Source: an uncultured Psychroserpens sp.
GTDB taxonomy: Bacteria > Bacteroidota > Bacteroidia > Flavobacteriales > Flavobacteriaceae
Reading direction: 5' to 3'
Assembly: GCF_947500255.1 (NCBI RefSeq)
Contig: NZ_CANMRL010000006.1
Span: 186,001 to 250,000 of the forward strand
DNA length: 64,000 nucleotides
The translations under genes were made by a program, and so were the position numbers. The notes under the pieces were generated by a model. That model searched no databases, was not told the origin of the DNA, and worked only from the letters and a program-made list of their open reading frames with translations. Within the stretch, counting starts at the first letter, position 1, and the number at the start of each line of letters is the position of its first letter. Below are positions 25,602 through 33,159 of the stretch, piece after piece.

Positions 25602-26309
25602 ATGATTCGTAAATTTTTAGCTTTTGTTTTAGTTTTCAACTTGACTGCCTGTGCAGAATTACAAGATGTTGTTAATAATCTTCCTCAAGGTGGAGGTGTT
25701 TTAAGCAATGCCGATATTGCATCAGGACTTCGCCAAGCTCTTGACCTAGGAATAGACAAACAAGTAAATAAGCTTACTCAAAAAGATGGTTTTTTCAAGA
25801 ATGAGTTAGTAAAGATCTTACTCCCTGAAGAATTACAAAAAGTCGACAAAGGATTACGTGATATTGGTTTAGGGAATTTAGCTGATGAAGGCTTAAAAGT
25901 ATTAAATAGAGCTGCTGAAGATGCTGTTAGTGAGGCAACTCCTATATTTATTAATGCTGTTAAAGACATTACTTTCAACGACGCAAAAAGTATTTTGCTA
26001 GGTAACGATGACGCAGCTACTCAATATTTGACTTCAAAAACGCAAACAGCACTTTACAATAAGTTTAAACCTGTGATACAAAATTCATTTTCTAAAGTTG
26101 GTGCAGATCAGATTTGGGAAAACCTCATCAATAAATACAATGCGATTCCTTTTACAAACAATGTAAATCCTGACCTTACAGATTATGTTACTGGTGAAGC
26201 GTTAAAAGGTGTTTATACCATGATTGCTGTTGAAGAAAAAGAAATACGAAATAAAGTATCGTCAAGAACTACAGACTTATTAAAGAAAGTATTTGCGCTT
26301 CAAGACTAA
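25602..26309 (+). CDS. DUF4197 lipoprotein
   Basis: 235 residues, signal with lipobox LTAC. The whole mature protein is helical. It matches DUF4197: DIASGLRQALDLGIDKQVN, then LPEELQKVDKGLRDIG, LNRAAEDAVSEATPIF and the C-terminal DYVTGEALKGVYTMIAVEEKEIR. No function is established for the family. Monocistronic, with the next gene convergent. Confidence 0.88.
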   Translation: MIRKFLAFVLVFNLTACAELQDVVNNLPQGGGVLSNADIASGLRQALDLGIDKQVNKLTQKDGFFKNELVKILLPEELQKVDKGLRDIGLGNLADEGLKVLNRAAEDAVSEATPIFINAVKDITFNDAKSILLGNDDAATQYLTSKTQTALYNKFKPVIQNSFSKVGADQIWENLINKYNAIPFTNNVNPDLTDYVTGEALKGVYTMIAVEEKEIRNKVSSRTTDLLKKVFALQD

Positions 26310-26317
26310 ACGTTTTA

Positions 26318-26824
26318 CTAGTTACTTTTCTTTTTGTAAAGTCCATCGAAAGCAATTGTAGTGTCTTTGCCTTCAGTTATCGTTTCCCACAATTGTCTAA
26401 CAGATCCATCGGCATTTGATGTCCATGTAATACGATGATAAAATGATTTTCCATCTGTATTGGTTTCATCATCGGTTCGCATAATCATTTGGTTTCCTTT
26501 TCTGTTGCCTTTAAGCTTTAAATGAGCACCGCGATTATCAATCCAAAGTTGTTCCCATTGTTTGGTTTTTAGGTTATAGAAATTTTGACTTGTGCCTGTG
26601 TAACCGCCTTTAGCGCTAGTCCATTTTTCTAATAAAATACAGCCGTCCTGAATCTTTTGGATAGAATTCTCACCAGCAGCAGTTCCATCTGGATTTGTAA
26701 CCGTCCACTCACCTACCCAAAAATCAAAGGCTTTATGATTTTCAGTACAGCAATTACAGTTAGTATTCTGCGCAAAACTCAAGGAAGAAAAAACAAGTGT
26801 AATTAAAAGTAACGTATGCTTCAT
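26318..26824 (-). CDS. secreted lipocalin-like / DUF1579-like protein
   Basis: 168 residues with a Sec signal peptide (cleavage near LSFAQN). A short Cys cluster NCNCC follows, then the repeated-strand pattern of small beta-barrels: FDFWVGEWTV, GCILLEKWTSAKGGYTGTS, WEQLWIDNRGAHLKLKG, WETITEGKDTTIAFDGLYKK. The FDFWVGEW opening is common in DUF1579-like proteins. It may bind a small ligand; no catalytic site is evident. Monocistronic as far as visible. Confidence 0.72.
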   Translation of the reverse strand: MKHTLLLITLVFSSLSFAQNTNCNCCTENHKAFDFWVGEWTVTNPDGTAAGENSIQKIQDGCILLEKWTSAKGGYTGTSQNFYNLKTKQWEQLWIDNRGAHLKLKGNRKGNQMIMRTDDETNTDGKSFYHRITWTSNADGSVRQLWETITEGKDTTIAFDGLYKKKSN

Positions 26825-26967
26825 TTTCTAATATTTACTATAGATGTATTTATTCATAATTAATATAAAGCTAATATTAACATAACATTAAAAAGGAAAA
26901 TACATCTCATATTTGTCATAGTTAGTAAGTCTTTTTCATTTTTACTTCGAAAAAGTTAGTAAAAAAA

Positions 26968-26997
26968 ATCGGTCTATTCCTTTAGGTCGATTTTTTT
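26968..26997. terminator. orphan terminator hairpin
   Basis: ATCGGTCTA and TAGGTCGAT pair (nine pairs, two of them G-U) around a six-base loop, flanked by an A-run and a T-run. No plus-strand gene ends within 650 bp and the minus-strand gene at 26824 starts beyond it. A short untranslated transcript, or a vestige, could explain it. Confidence 0.6.
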
Positions 26998-27069
26998 ATC
27001 AACATTTTCAAAAATTATAGTGCTGAATTACAATATTTTATCTAAATTTAATTACAAATAATTTCTGTG

Positions 27070-27270
27070 ATGAAATACACAAAACGAATCATCGACAATC
27101 ACAACCTATTATTAGCTCGCTATAAAACGCTTATTGAGCAAGCTTATAATTTTAGGCAAACGGATTCTGCTTTAAGTGATATTTCAGAATATAAAGCAAT
27201 CAAGCTACTTCATAAGATCAACAAGCTTAAATATTTAAATAGAGATCTCATGTTGGCTCAGCAGAATTAA
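27070..27270 (+). CDS. small paralogue A (Lacal_2735-like)
   Basis: 66 residues from the ATG at 27070; a GTG directly before is possible. It shares with the protein at 27347 the core IEQAYN..QTD..LSDI..Y.A.KL..KI..LK, so the two are tandem duplicates. The pattern resembles the short flavobacterial family called Lacal_2735, as I remember it, but I am not certain. Basic, helical, cytosolic. Function unknown. Confidence 0.62.
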   Translation: MKYTKRIIDNHNLLLARYKTLIEQAYNFRQTDSALSDISEYKAIKLLHKINKLKYLNRDLMLAQQN

Positions 27271-27346
27271 TTTCACGTTTTTTTACGTACCTCTTTCAAC
27301 TAAACTTAGTTTTTTAACCGTATATAAGGTATAAAAGCAAGTTATT

Positions 27347-27574
27347 ATGAATTCACATTTTTGCAAAGTTGGAAAAAGACGTCCCTCAATACGTAAAGTT
27401 TTTAGCATTAAAGAGCTAGAGGATAAGTACACACGTGTTATAGAAGAGGCATACAATGTTGAACAAACAGATATGAGCTTAAGTGACATTTTATTATATG
27501 AAGCTCAAAAGCTAAAACAGCGTATTCTCAGTTTAAAAAAAATCGAAGCTAAAGGTCTTGATGCAGCGTTTTAA
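27347..27574 (+). CDS. small paralogue B (Lacal_2735-like)
   Basis: 75 residues, paralogous to the protein at 27070 over about 45 residues (IEEAYNVEQTDMSLSDILLY against IEQAYNFRQTDSALSDISEY). The N-terminus (MNSHFCKVGKRRPSIRKV) is different and basic. The last 26 nt overlap the convergent BtuF-like gene. Predicted helical hairpin. Function unknown. Confidence 0.66.
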   Translation: MNSHFCKVGKRRPSIRKVFSIKELEDKYTRVIEEAYNVEQTDMSLSDILLYEAQKLKQRILSLKKIEAKGLDAAF

Positions 27575-28334
27575 AATATGCAAAAGCATGTTTTAGCCTA
27601 GATCCATACCAAGAAAAATATTCACCATCAACTAATACAATTTTTGCCTTTGGAAATTCAAATTCGAGTTGTTTGACGTGATCTTCCTTAAAAGGATAAG
27701 GTTCGCTTGATAACATTATAACATCAATGTTTTTATTCATCTCATTAAGTTCAACCTCAGGATAACGCTCTAAATGCTCAAAATAATTTTGAAAATTATT
27801 TAATTTGAGCATGGTATCTATAAATGTGTTTTTAGCCGCTACCATCCATGGGCTTTTCCAGATAAAATAGGCAACCTTAAGCTTAGATTCATCTGTAATA
27901 TATTCTGAAAAATCATATCTAGCAGCCTTAATATTTTGAATTATTTCGATTGCTTTTTCTTCTGTAGAAAACAAATCACCATACATATTGATGAGCTCTA
28001 GAGCATCTTCTAAATTAAAAATATCGCTAATATGAACAGGTGCGATATGTTCTAATTCTAAAATCATCTCCTTAGTATTTTCTTCTTTATTACAAAGAAT
28101 AACATCTGGATTTAGATCTTTAATTTTATCCAAATTGACTTGTTTTGTGCCACCAACAATTGTTTTCTTTTGCCTCAAGTTTTGAGGATGTACGCAAAAT
28201 TTTGTTATGCCCACAATTAATGATTCTAAACCAAGATCGACCAACAGTTCTGTTTGAGATGGCACCAACGAGATGATTCGCTTTGGTGTATCATCAAAAT
28301 CCAATAATCTGTTTAGTTGGTCTTTATAAGTCAT
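27549..28334 (-). CDS. BtuF-like helical-backbone metal/cobalamin-binding protein without signal peptide
   Basis: 261 residues. The periplasmic-binding-protein fold of class III is clear: RIISLVPSQTELLVDLGLE at the start, KIKDLNPDVILCNKEENT, then a long linking helix. Family members are lipoproteins or periplasmic proteins that deliver vitamin B12, heme or siderophores. This one starts MTYKDQLN with no signal, as in a group of cytosolic-looking flavobacterial homologues. No permease or ATPase lies next to it. A link to the B12-dependent IcmF in this window is only a thought. Downstream of pyrF by 31 bp. Confidence 0.78.
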   Translation of the reverse strand: MTYKDQLNRLLDFDDTPKRIISLVPSQTELLVDLGLESLIVGITKFCVHPQNLRQKKTIVGGTKQVNLDKIKDLNPDVILCNKEENTKEMILELEHIAPVHISDIFNLEDALELINMYGDLFSTEEKAIEIIQNIKAARYDFSEYITDESKLKVAYFIWKSPWMVAAKNTFIDTMLKLNNFQNYFEHLERYPEVELNEMNKNIDVIMLSSEPYPFKEDHVKQLEFEFPKAKIVLVDGEYFSWYGSRLKHAFAYFKTLHQDL

Positions 28335-28365
28335 ATTTAATACCTGATGTGCTTCGTAAGATAAC

Positions 28366-29178
28366 TTACGACAAAATCGCTTTCATTTGTTGTTGCAAGT
28401 CTTCAGCTTTTTGAGCAGCAGCTTGAGCAAAATCATCACCTTGTGAGGCATAGATAATTCCGCGTGATGAATTAATCAACAAACCTACTGAATCGTTCAT
28501 CCCATATTTACAAACATCTTGTAAATTACCACCCTGAGCACCAACTCCTGGAACCAACAAAAAGCTATCTGGAATAATTTGTCTTATATCTCTTAAATAT
28601 TCTGCTTTAGTGGCGCCAACTACATACATGAGGTTTTGAGCGTTTTTCCAAGTTTTAGAGGTTTCAAGAACTTGTTTATACAATTCCTGACCATCAACAG
28701 TTTTTGTTTGAAAATCAAAAGCGCCTTGATTAGATGTTAATGCCAAAAGAATGGTATGTTTATTATCAAATACTAAAAATGGTTCTACAGAATCCTTTCC
28801 CATATAAGGTGCTACGGTCACACTATCAAATGCTAGGTCATCAAAAAAGGCTTTGGCATACATTGTACTGGTATTACCAATATCACCGCGTTTCGCATCG
28901 GCAACAGTGAACAATTCAGGGTGTTTTTCATTGAGATATAGAATTGTTTTCTCTAGTGCTTTCCAACCTTTTAACCCATAAGCTTCATAAAATGCTGTGT
29001 TGGGTTTATATGCTACGCACAAGTGATGTGTCGCATCTATGATTGCTTTATTAAATGCAAAAATTGGGTCTTCTTCACTTAATAAATGCTTAGGAATTTT
29101 ATCTAAATCGACATCCAATCCAATACAAAGAAAGGAGTTCTTTTTTTTAATTTGTGCTGTAAGTTGTTGTGTTGTCAT
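28366..29178 (-). CDS. pyrF: orotidine-5'-phosphate decarboxylase
   Basis: 270 residues, the long type-2 OMP decarboxylase. N-terminal [18 protein letters not shown], the catalytic Lys-Asp region [28 protein letters not shown], and the phosphate-binding [11 protein letters not shown] with the final [10 protein letters not shown]. It makes UMP from OMP in the last step of pyrimidine synthesis. The gene follows prfA by 33 bp on the same strand, and the gap holds a terminator hairpin (29187-29206) ending at the start codon. Confidence 0.94.
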   Translation of the reverse strand: MTTQQLTAQIKKKNSFLCIGLDVDLDKIPKHLLSEEDPIFAFNKAIIDATHHLCVAYKPNTAFYEAYGLKGWKALEKTILYLNEKHPELFTVADAKRGDIGNTSTMYAKAFFDDLAFDSVTVAPYMGKDSVEPFLVFDNKHTILLALTSNQGAFDFQTKTVDGQELYKQVLETSKTWKNAQNLMYVVGATKAEYLRDIRQIIPDSFLLVPGVGAQGGNLQDVCKYGMNDSVGLLINSSRGIIYASQGDDFAQAAAQKAEDLQQQMKAILS

Positions 29179-29186
29179 ATTAAAAA

Positions 29187-29206
29187 AGCCTCCAAAAAAG
29201 AGGCTC
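29187..29206 (-). terminator. hairpin between prfA and pyrF, possible pyrF attenuator
   Basis: On the minus strand AGCCTC pairs with GAGGCT around a T-rich loop, followed by TTTTTT, then AAT and the pyrF ATG. It is a good terminator for prfA, but pyrF has no visible promoter of its own after it. Expression of pyrF must come from read-through or a promoter within prfA. Confidence 0.68.
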
Positions 29207-29211
29207 TACAT

Positions 29212-30288
29212 TTATATATGTTCATCACTAGCTTTTAACTTCTCAGTGTTTTCGGCTAGCATTAATTCGTCTATCAATTTTTGAATATCACCATTTATAA
29301 TATTCTGCAAATCATATAATGTTAATCCAATTCTATGATCTGTAACACGTCCTTGCGGATAATTATAAGTTCTAATCTTAGCGCTTCTGTCTCCAGAACT
29401 CACCATACTCTTACGTTTTTCAGAATCTGCTGCTTGTTTTTTAGCTAGTTCCATTTCGTATAGTCGTGAACGTAATACTTTTAGAGCTTTTTCTAAATTT
29501 TTGTGTGATGATTTCTGATCTTGACAACTTACAATCATTCCGGTAGGTTCATGATGAAGTTTTATAGCTGAATAGGTTGTATTTACCGATTGCCCTCCTG
29601 GACCCGTCGATGTTGTTCGTTCAATCCTTACTTCTGTCATATCGAGTTCGACATCAAACTCTTCAGCTTCAGGTAACACCATTACAGTAGCGGCACTTGT
29701 ATGCACACGTCCTTGAGTTTCCGTTTGTGGCACACGCTGCACTCGATGAACACCAGCTTCAAACTTCATAGTACCATAAACATCATCTCCAGAAACTTCA
29801 AAAATAATTTCTTTAAAGCCTCCTGCTGTTCCTTCATTTAAGTCCACAACGCTTACATTCCACCCCTTACCTTCACAATATTTAGTATACATCCTGTATA
29901 AATCTCCTGCAAAAATACTAGCTTCATCTCCTCCAGTTCCTGCTCTTACTTCGACAACTACATTTTTAGCATCATCAGGATCTTTAGGAATTAGTAAGAA
30001 ACGAATATCTTCTTCAAGTTTTGGGATACCTTCCTTAGCTTCATCATATTGCATTTTGGCCATTTCTACCATTTCAGCGTCGCTGCCATCAGCAATTATT
30101 TCTTCAGCTTCATTTAAATTATTCGTCAGTTCTATATACAATTCACGCTTATCCATAAGTATGCGCAAATCTTTATATTCTTTGTTAAGCTGTACATAAC
30201 GCTTTTGATCTGTTATTATATCTGGTTGAATGATTAAATCACTCACCTCATCAAAACGCTGCTTGACTATTTGTAATTTCTCTAACAT
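29212..30288 (-). CDS. prfA: peptide chain release factor 1
   Basis: 358 residues, the usual RF1 length. The codon-recognition region includes [23 protein letters not shown] (split: [25 protein letters not shown]), and the peptidyl-tRNA hydrolysis motif GGQ occurs in [37 protein letters not shown] is the typical central motif. It ends translation at UAA and UAG. The -7 element TATTTTTG at 30310-30317 is 22 bp upstream of the ATG. Confidence 0.96.
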   Translation of the reverse strand: MLEKLQIVKQRFDEVSDLIIQPDIITDQKRYVQLNKEYKDLRILMDKRELYIELTNNLNEAEEIIADGSDAEMVEMAKMQYDEAKEGIPKLEEDIRFLLIPKDPDDAKNVVVEVRAGTGGDEASIFAGDLYRMYTKYCEGKGWNVSVVDLNEGTAGGFKEIIFEVSGDDVYGTMKFEAGVHRVQRVPQTETQGRVHTSAATVMVLPEAEEFDVELDMTEVRIERTTSTGPGGQSVNTTYSAIKLHHEPTGMIVSCQDQKSSHKNLEKALKVLRSRLYEMELAKKQAADSEKRKSMVSSGDRSAKIRTYNYPQGRVTDHRIGLTLYDLQNIINGDIQKLIDELMLAENTEKLKASDEHI

Positions 30289-30309
30289 TTATCTTCTAAA
30301 ATTGTGATT

Positions 30310-30317
30310 CAAAAATA
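30310..30317 (-). promoter_or_regulatory. -7 element of prfA
   Basis: The minus strand reads TATTTTTG, an exact TAnnTTTG. It is divergent from the small membrane protein gene at 30399. Confidence 0.58.
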
Positions 30318-30398
30318 CGATAATTTATGGATTCACCATAGTGAAAAACTTGTTACTATAATGAAAAATAATCTGATAAGTTTTAACGTTATATCTAC

Positions 30399-30689
30399 AT
30401 GCGAAAGCAAGTGAAATCCATACTAAACTACTACAAATCAATGGCTTTATGGTCATTTATTGTCACTCTGGGAATAACAATTATCAACCCTGAGCTTATT
30501 TTGGCGTTATCAACAAAACTCTTTTTAGTCTTTGTACTTTGGTTTTTAATTAGCGACAGAAAGGTGAGACAACGTTTGCGTTTTTATAGAATTAGAGGTG
30601 TTTCTAATATGAAATTTTTTACCGTTATATTCTTGTTTGATGGTTTGTTAACGACGTCCTTTCTACTTTTAATTAAAGGTTTTATCTAG
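30399..30689 (+). CDS. small membrane protein of unknown function
   Basis: 96 residues with three hydrophobic helices (about 16-32, 34-50, 72-93) and a very basic loop RKVRQRLRFYRIRG that should face the cytosol. No family recognised. Its stop overlaps the convergent purM gene by 4 nt. Confidence 0.62.
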   Translation: MRKQVKSILNYYKSMALWSFIVTLGITIINPELILALSTKLFLVFVLWFLISDRKVRQRLRFYRIRGVSNMKFFTVIFLFDGLLTTSFLLLIKGFI

Positions 30690-31864
30690 TACTCGAAAAC
30701 ACCATATTTACTTTTAATCGTAAGCTTTTTTTCTTCGGAAGCCTCAACACGCCCAATAATTTGGGCATTGACATTAAATGATTTTGAAATCTCGATGATT
30801 GCATCTGCAATATCTGGAGAGACATATAATTCCATTCGATGTCCACAATTAAATACCTGATACATCTCTTTCCAATCTGTTTTTGATTGCTCCTGAATCA
30901 ATTTAAATAGCGGCGGAATATCAAACATATTATCTTTTACAATATGCAAATTATCTATAAAATGTAGAATTTTAGTTTGAGCACCACCTGAACAATGTAC
31001 CATACCATGTAGGGTTTCCGAAGAGAACTGAGATAGAATTGCTTTTATAATTGGCGCATAGGTACGTGTAGGTGACAGCACTAATTTACCTGCATCTATT
31101 GGAGAATTTTCAACATTATCAGTTAGTTTTGTTTGCCCAGAGTAGACAAGATCTTCGGGTACAGATGCATCAAAACTCTCTGGATATTTTTCTGCTAAGT
31201 ACTTATTAAACACGTCGTGACGTGCAGATGTTAATCCATTACTTCCCATCCCACCATTATACTCTTTCTCATAAGTTGCCTGACCAAAACTCTCGAGCCC
31301 AACAATCACATCTCCTGCTTTAATATTGGCATTGTCAATTACAGCACTACGCTTCATACGAGCAGTAACAGTTGAATCAACAATTATAGTTCGTACTAAA
31401 TCTCCAACATCGGCAGTTTCACCTCCTGTAGAGTGAATCGTAACTCCAAATGATTTTAGATCTTCAATAAGTTCTTCTGTACCATTAATTATAGCAGAAA
31501 TAACAGCTCCAGGAATCAAGTTTTTATTACGGCCAATGGTAGAAGACAACATAATATTATCTGTTGCCCCAACACATAGCAAATCGTCAATATTCATGAT
31601 AAGGGCATCTTGGGCTATACCTTTCCAAACCGAAAGATCTCCTGTCTCTTTCCAATACATATAGGCTAATGAACTCTTTGTACCAGCACCATCAGCATGC
31701 ATAATCAAGCAGTAATCATCATCATTAGTTAAATAGTCTGGAACGATTTTACAAAATGCTTTAGGAAATATACCTTTATCTATGTTTTTTATAGCATTGT
31801 GCACATCTTCTTTGGAAGCAGACACTCCTCTTTGCGCATAACGTTTGCTGATATCTTGGCTCAT
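30686..31864 (-). CDS. purM: phosphoribosylformylglycinamidine cyclo-ligase (AIR synthetase), Bacteroidota type
   Basis: 392 residues from the ATG at 31862-31864. A start at 31882 also exists but lies in the -7 element. Family features are KRYAQRGVSASKEDVHNAI, HADGAGTKSSLAYMYWKET, DDLLCVGATDNIMLSS, the GGETADVGDLVRT motif and NCGHRMELY. It converts FGAM to AIR with ATP in purine synthesis. Bacteroidota enzymes carry extra residues relative to E. coli PurM (about 345), as here. Followed 36 bp upstream by the beta-barrel gene. Confidence 0.92.
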   Translation of the reverse strand: MSQDISKRYAQRGVSASKEDVHNAIKNIDKGIFPKAFCKIVPDYLTNDDDYCLIMHADGAGTKSSLAYMYWKETGDLSVWKGIAQDALIMNIDDLLCVGATDNIMLSSTIGRNKNLIPGAVISAIINGTEELIEDLKSFGVTIHSTGGETADVGDLVRTIIVDSTVTARMKRSAVIDNANIKAGDVIVGLESFGQATYEKEYNGGMGSNGLTSARHDVFNKYLAEKYPESFDASVPEDLVYSGQTKLTDNVENSPIDAGKLVLSPTRTYAPIIKAILSQFSSETLHGMVHCSGGAQTKILHFIDNLHIVKDNMFDIPPLFKLIQEQSKTDWKEMYQVFNCGHRMELYVSPDIADAIIEISKSFNVNAQIIGRVEASEEKKLTIKSKYGVFEY

Positions 31865-31881
31865 GGGTTTATTTTGAGCCA

Positions 31882-31889
31882 CAAAAATA
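31882..31889 (-). promoter_or_regulatory. -7 element of purM
   Basis: The minus strand reads TATTTTTG, an exact TAnnTTTG, 17 bp before the ATG at 31864. It decides the purM start. Confidence 0.58.
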
Positions 31890-31900
31890 AGAATTGTTAA

Positions 31901-32581
31901 TTACAATTTAGGTCTATTTTTATCATCAGTTATTGAATTAGCTTCAATTTCGGTAGAATAATCTTTAAGGATTTTTGCTTTCTTTTGGTCGCCACCAAAA
32001 TAGAAGTTGAGACCAAAAGCTATTCTAAAGTACGTATCATCTGATGCTCCAGCTTCTAGACCATCGAGTGTATCACTCGAAACATAATTATAATCAGTAT
32101 ATAATTTGAGTGCAAATTGATTTGATACAATACATTCTAAACCGATACCTCCTTGTACTTTTGGAGCTGTTTGTTTGAAATGATTTGAAGCATTGTATCC
32201 AGCTCCTCCAAAAATAAAAGGAGAGAATCGCTCATGTGGTATTAACAATAGTTCCATATTTAGATCAAAAGACATAAAACCTTCATTAAAAAGGTCTATA
32301 TATGCTAAATTGAACTTATGATATCCAAAATCTATTGCTAAGTGTGGGGTCAAATGTCTTTTGTAGCCAAAATGACTATAGATCTCAAACATTGGATCTA
32401 TAAAATCCCCATTGATAACTGAAGTTCCTAAAGCCACATCAAAGGCATTAGTTCCTCTTAGGTCATAAAACTTAGTCTTAGGTACTTTTGGTGTTTCGAT
32501 TTGCTCTTGAGTAAAGCCTTGAAAACCAATTAGACAGATTGCCATTGCTAGCAAATTGAAACGAATTTGTTGTGCTATCAT
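31901..32581 (-). CDS. outer membrane beta-barrel protein, CsgG C-terminal-like
   Basis: 226 residues from the ATG at 32579-32581. Signal peptide (FQGFTQEQ). From about residue 40 there are alternating strands: FDVALGTSVINGDFIDPMFE, HFGYKRHLTPHLAIDFGYH, FSPFIFGGAGYNASNHF, ALKLYTDYNYV, FRIAFGLNFYFGG. This pattern resembles the extra C-terminal barrel of Bacteroidota CsgG-like proteins, as I recall it. It probably forms an 8-strand barrel with a Lys/Glu-rich periplasmic tail. Function unknown. It may be transcribed with purM downstream. Confidence 0.7.
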   Translation of the reverse strand: MIAQQIRFNLLAMAICLIGFQGFTQEQIETPKVPKTKFYDLRGTNAFDVALGTSVINGDFIDPMFEIYSHFGYKRHLTPHLAIDFGYHKFNLAYIDLFNEGFMSFDLNMELLLIPHERFSPFIFGGAGYNASNHFKQTAPKVQGGIGLECIVSNQFALKLYTDYNYVSSDTLDGLEAGASDDTYFRIAFGLNFYFGGDQKKAKILKDYSTEIEANSITDDKNRPKL

Positions 32582-32713
32582 CAAATTTTGTTTTGGTTAA
32601 ACGAAACCAATAACAAAGTCATTTTAGGTTCAAAAGATTTGGCAATGCGGCTGGCAATATAAAAAATTAATTATCAATGAGTTACATTTTTTCAAAAATT
32701 AACTACAAGGCAT

Positions 32714-32756
32714 AAAAAAAAGACAAATGGATTTAAAAAAATTCATTTGTCTTTTT
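32714..32756. terminator. rho-independent terminator
   Basis: AAAAAGACAAATG pairs with CATTTGTCTTTTT around a 14-nt AT-rich loop. It lies 50 bp past the stop of the small secreted peptide gene (32808, minus) and fits as its terminator. Confidence 0.78.
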
Positions 32757-32807
32757 AACTGGCAATGAAAGCAATGCCAACTAATTTTTGTAAGCATCAG
32801 AAATCAT

Positions 32808-32948
32808 TTACGATTCTGCTTGAAATCTCGTTTCGGTTTTAACAACGTTGTCCTGAGTAAGGCCATCTTTTACGTCCTTAGAATCGTCTTGAGAAAACAA
32901 CAAGGTAGCAAACATGAGAGCTGCTACGCTTAGTAGTAACTTTTTCAT
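32808..32948 (-). CDS. small secreted peptide, 46 residues
   Basis: Starts at the ATG at 32946-32948. It is a complete signal peptide (MKKLLLSVAALMFATLLFS) followed by a short acidic-polar tail (QDDSKDVKDGLTQ, then DNVVKTETRFQAES). Its own terminator lies at 32714-32756. The mature part is only about 26 residues, so it may be a secreted peptide or a truncated exported protein. No family recognised. It is likely real because signal, stop and terminator are all in order. Confidence 0.6.
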   Translation of the reverse strand: MKKLLLSVAALMFATLLFSQDDSKDVKDGLTQDNVVKTETRFQAES

Positions 32949-33071
32949 TTTACAAAAAATTGATTAATAGCATTACAAACTTAACTAATTATGTCAGTGT
33001 TGTGCTTGCTTTAACCATATTTTCGACTATTTGATAAAATTATGCGTTGAAATACATTAATTAGAAAGAAC

Positions 33072-33093
33072 ATCTACGTAAAACTACGTAGAT
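33072..33093. promoter_or_regulatory. inverted repeat ATCTACGT-N6-ACGTAGAT
   Basis: A perfect 8-bp inverted repeat in which each arm holds TACGT, upstream of the small secreted peptide gene (124 bp before its ATG) and between it and the GSIII gene. No T-run follows. It may be an operator; the regulator is unknown. Confidence 0.38.
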
Positions 33094-33125
33094 TATGACA
33101 CTTATTAACCCTTACAGAAACATAG

Positions 33126-33148
33126 AAGCCTCAATAAATGAGGCTTTT
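33126..33148. terminator. terminator of the GSIII gene
   Basis: AAGCCTC and GAGGCTT pair around AATAAAT, 12 bp beyond the GSIII stop codon at 33160 on the minus strand. The T-tract on the minus side is short, so termination could be partial. Confidence 0.55.
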
Positions 33149-33159
33149 AGATGTGTAGT

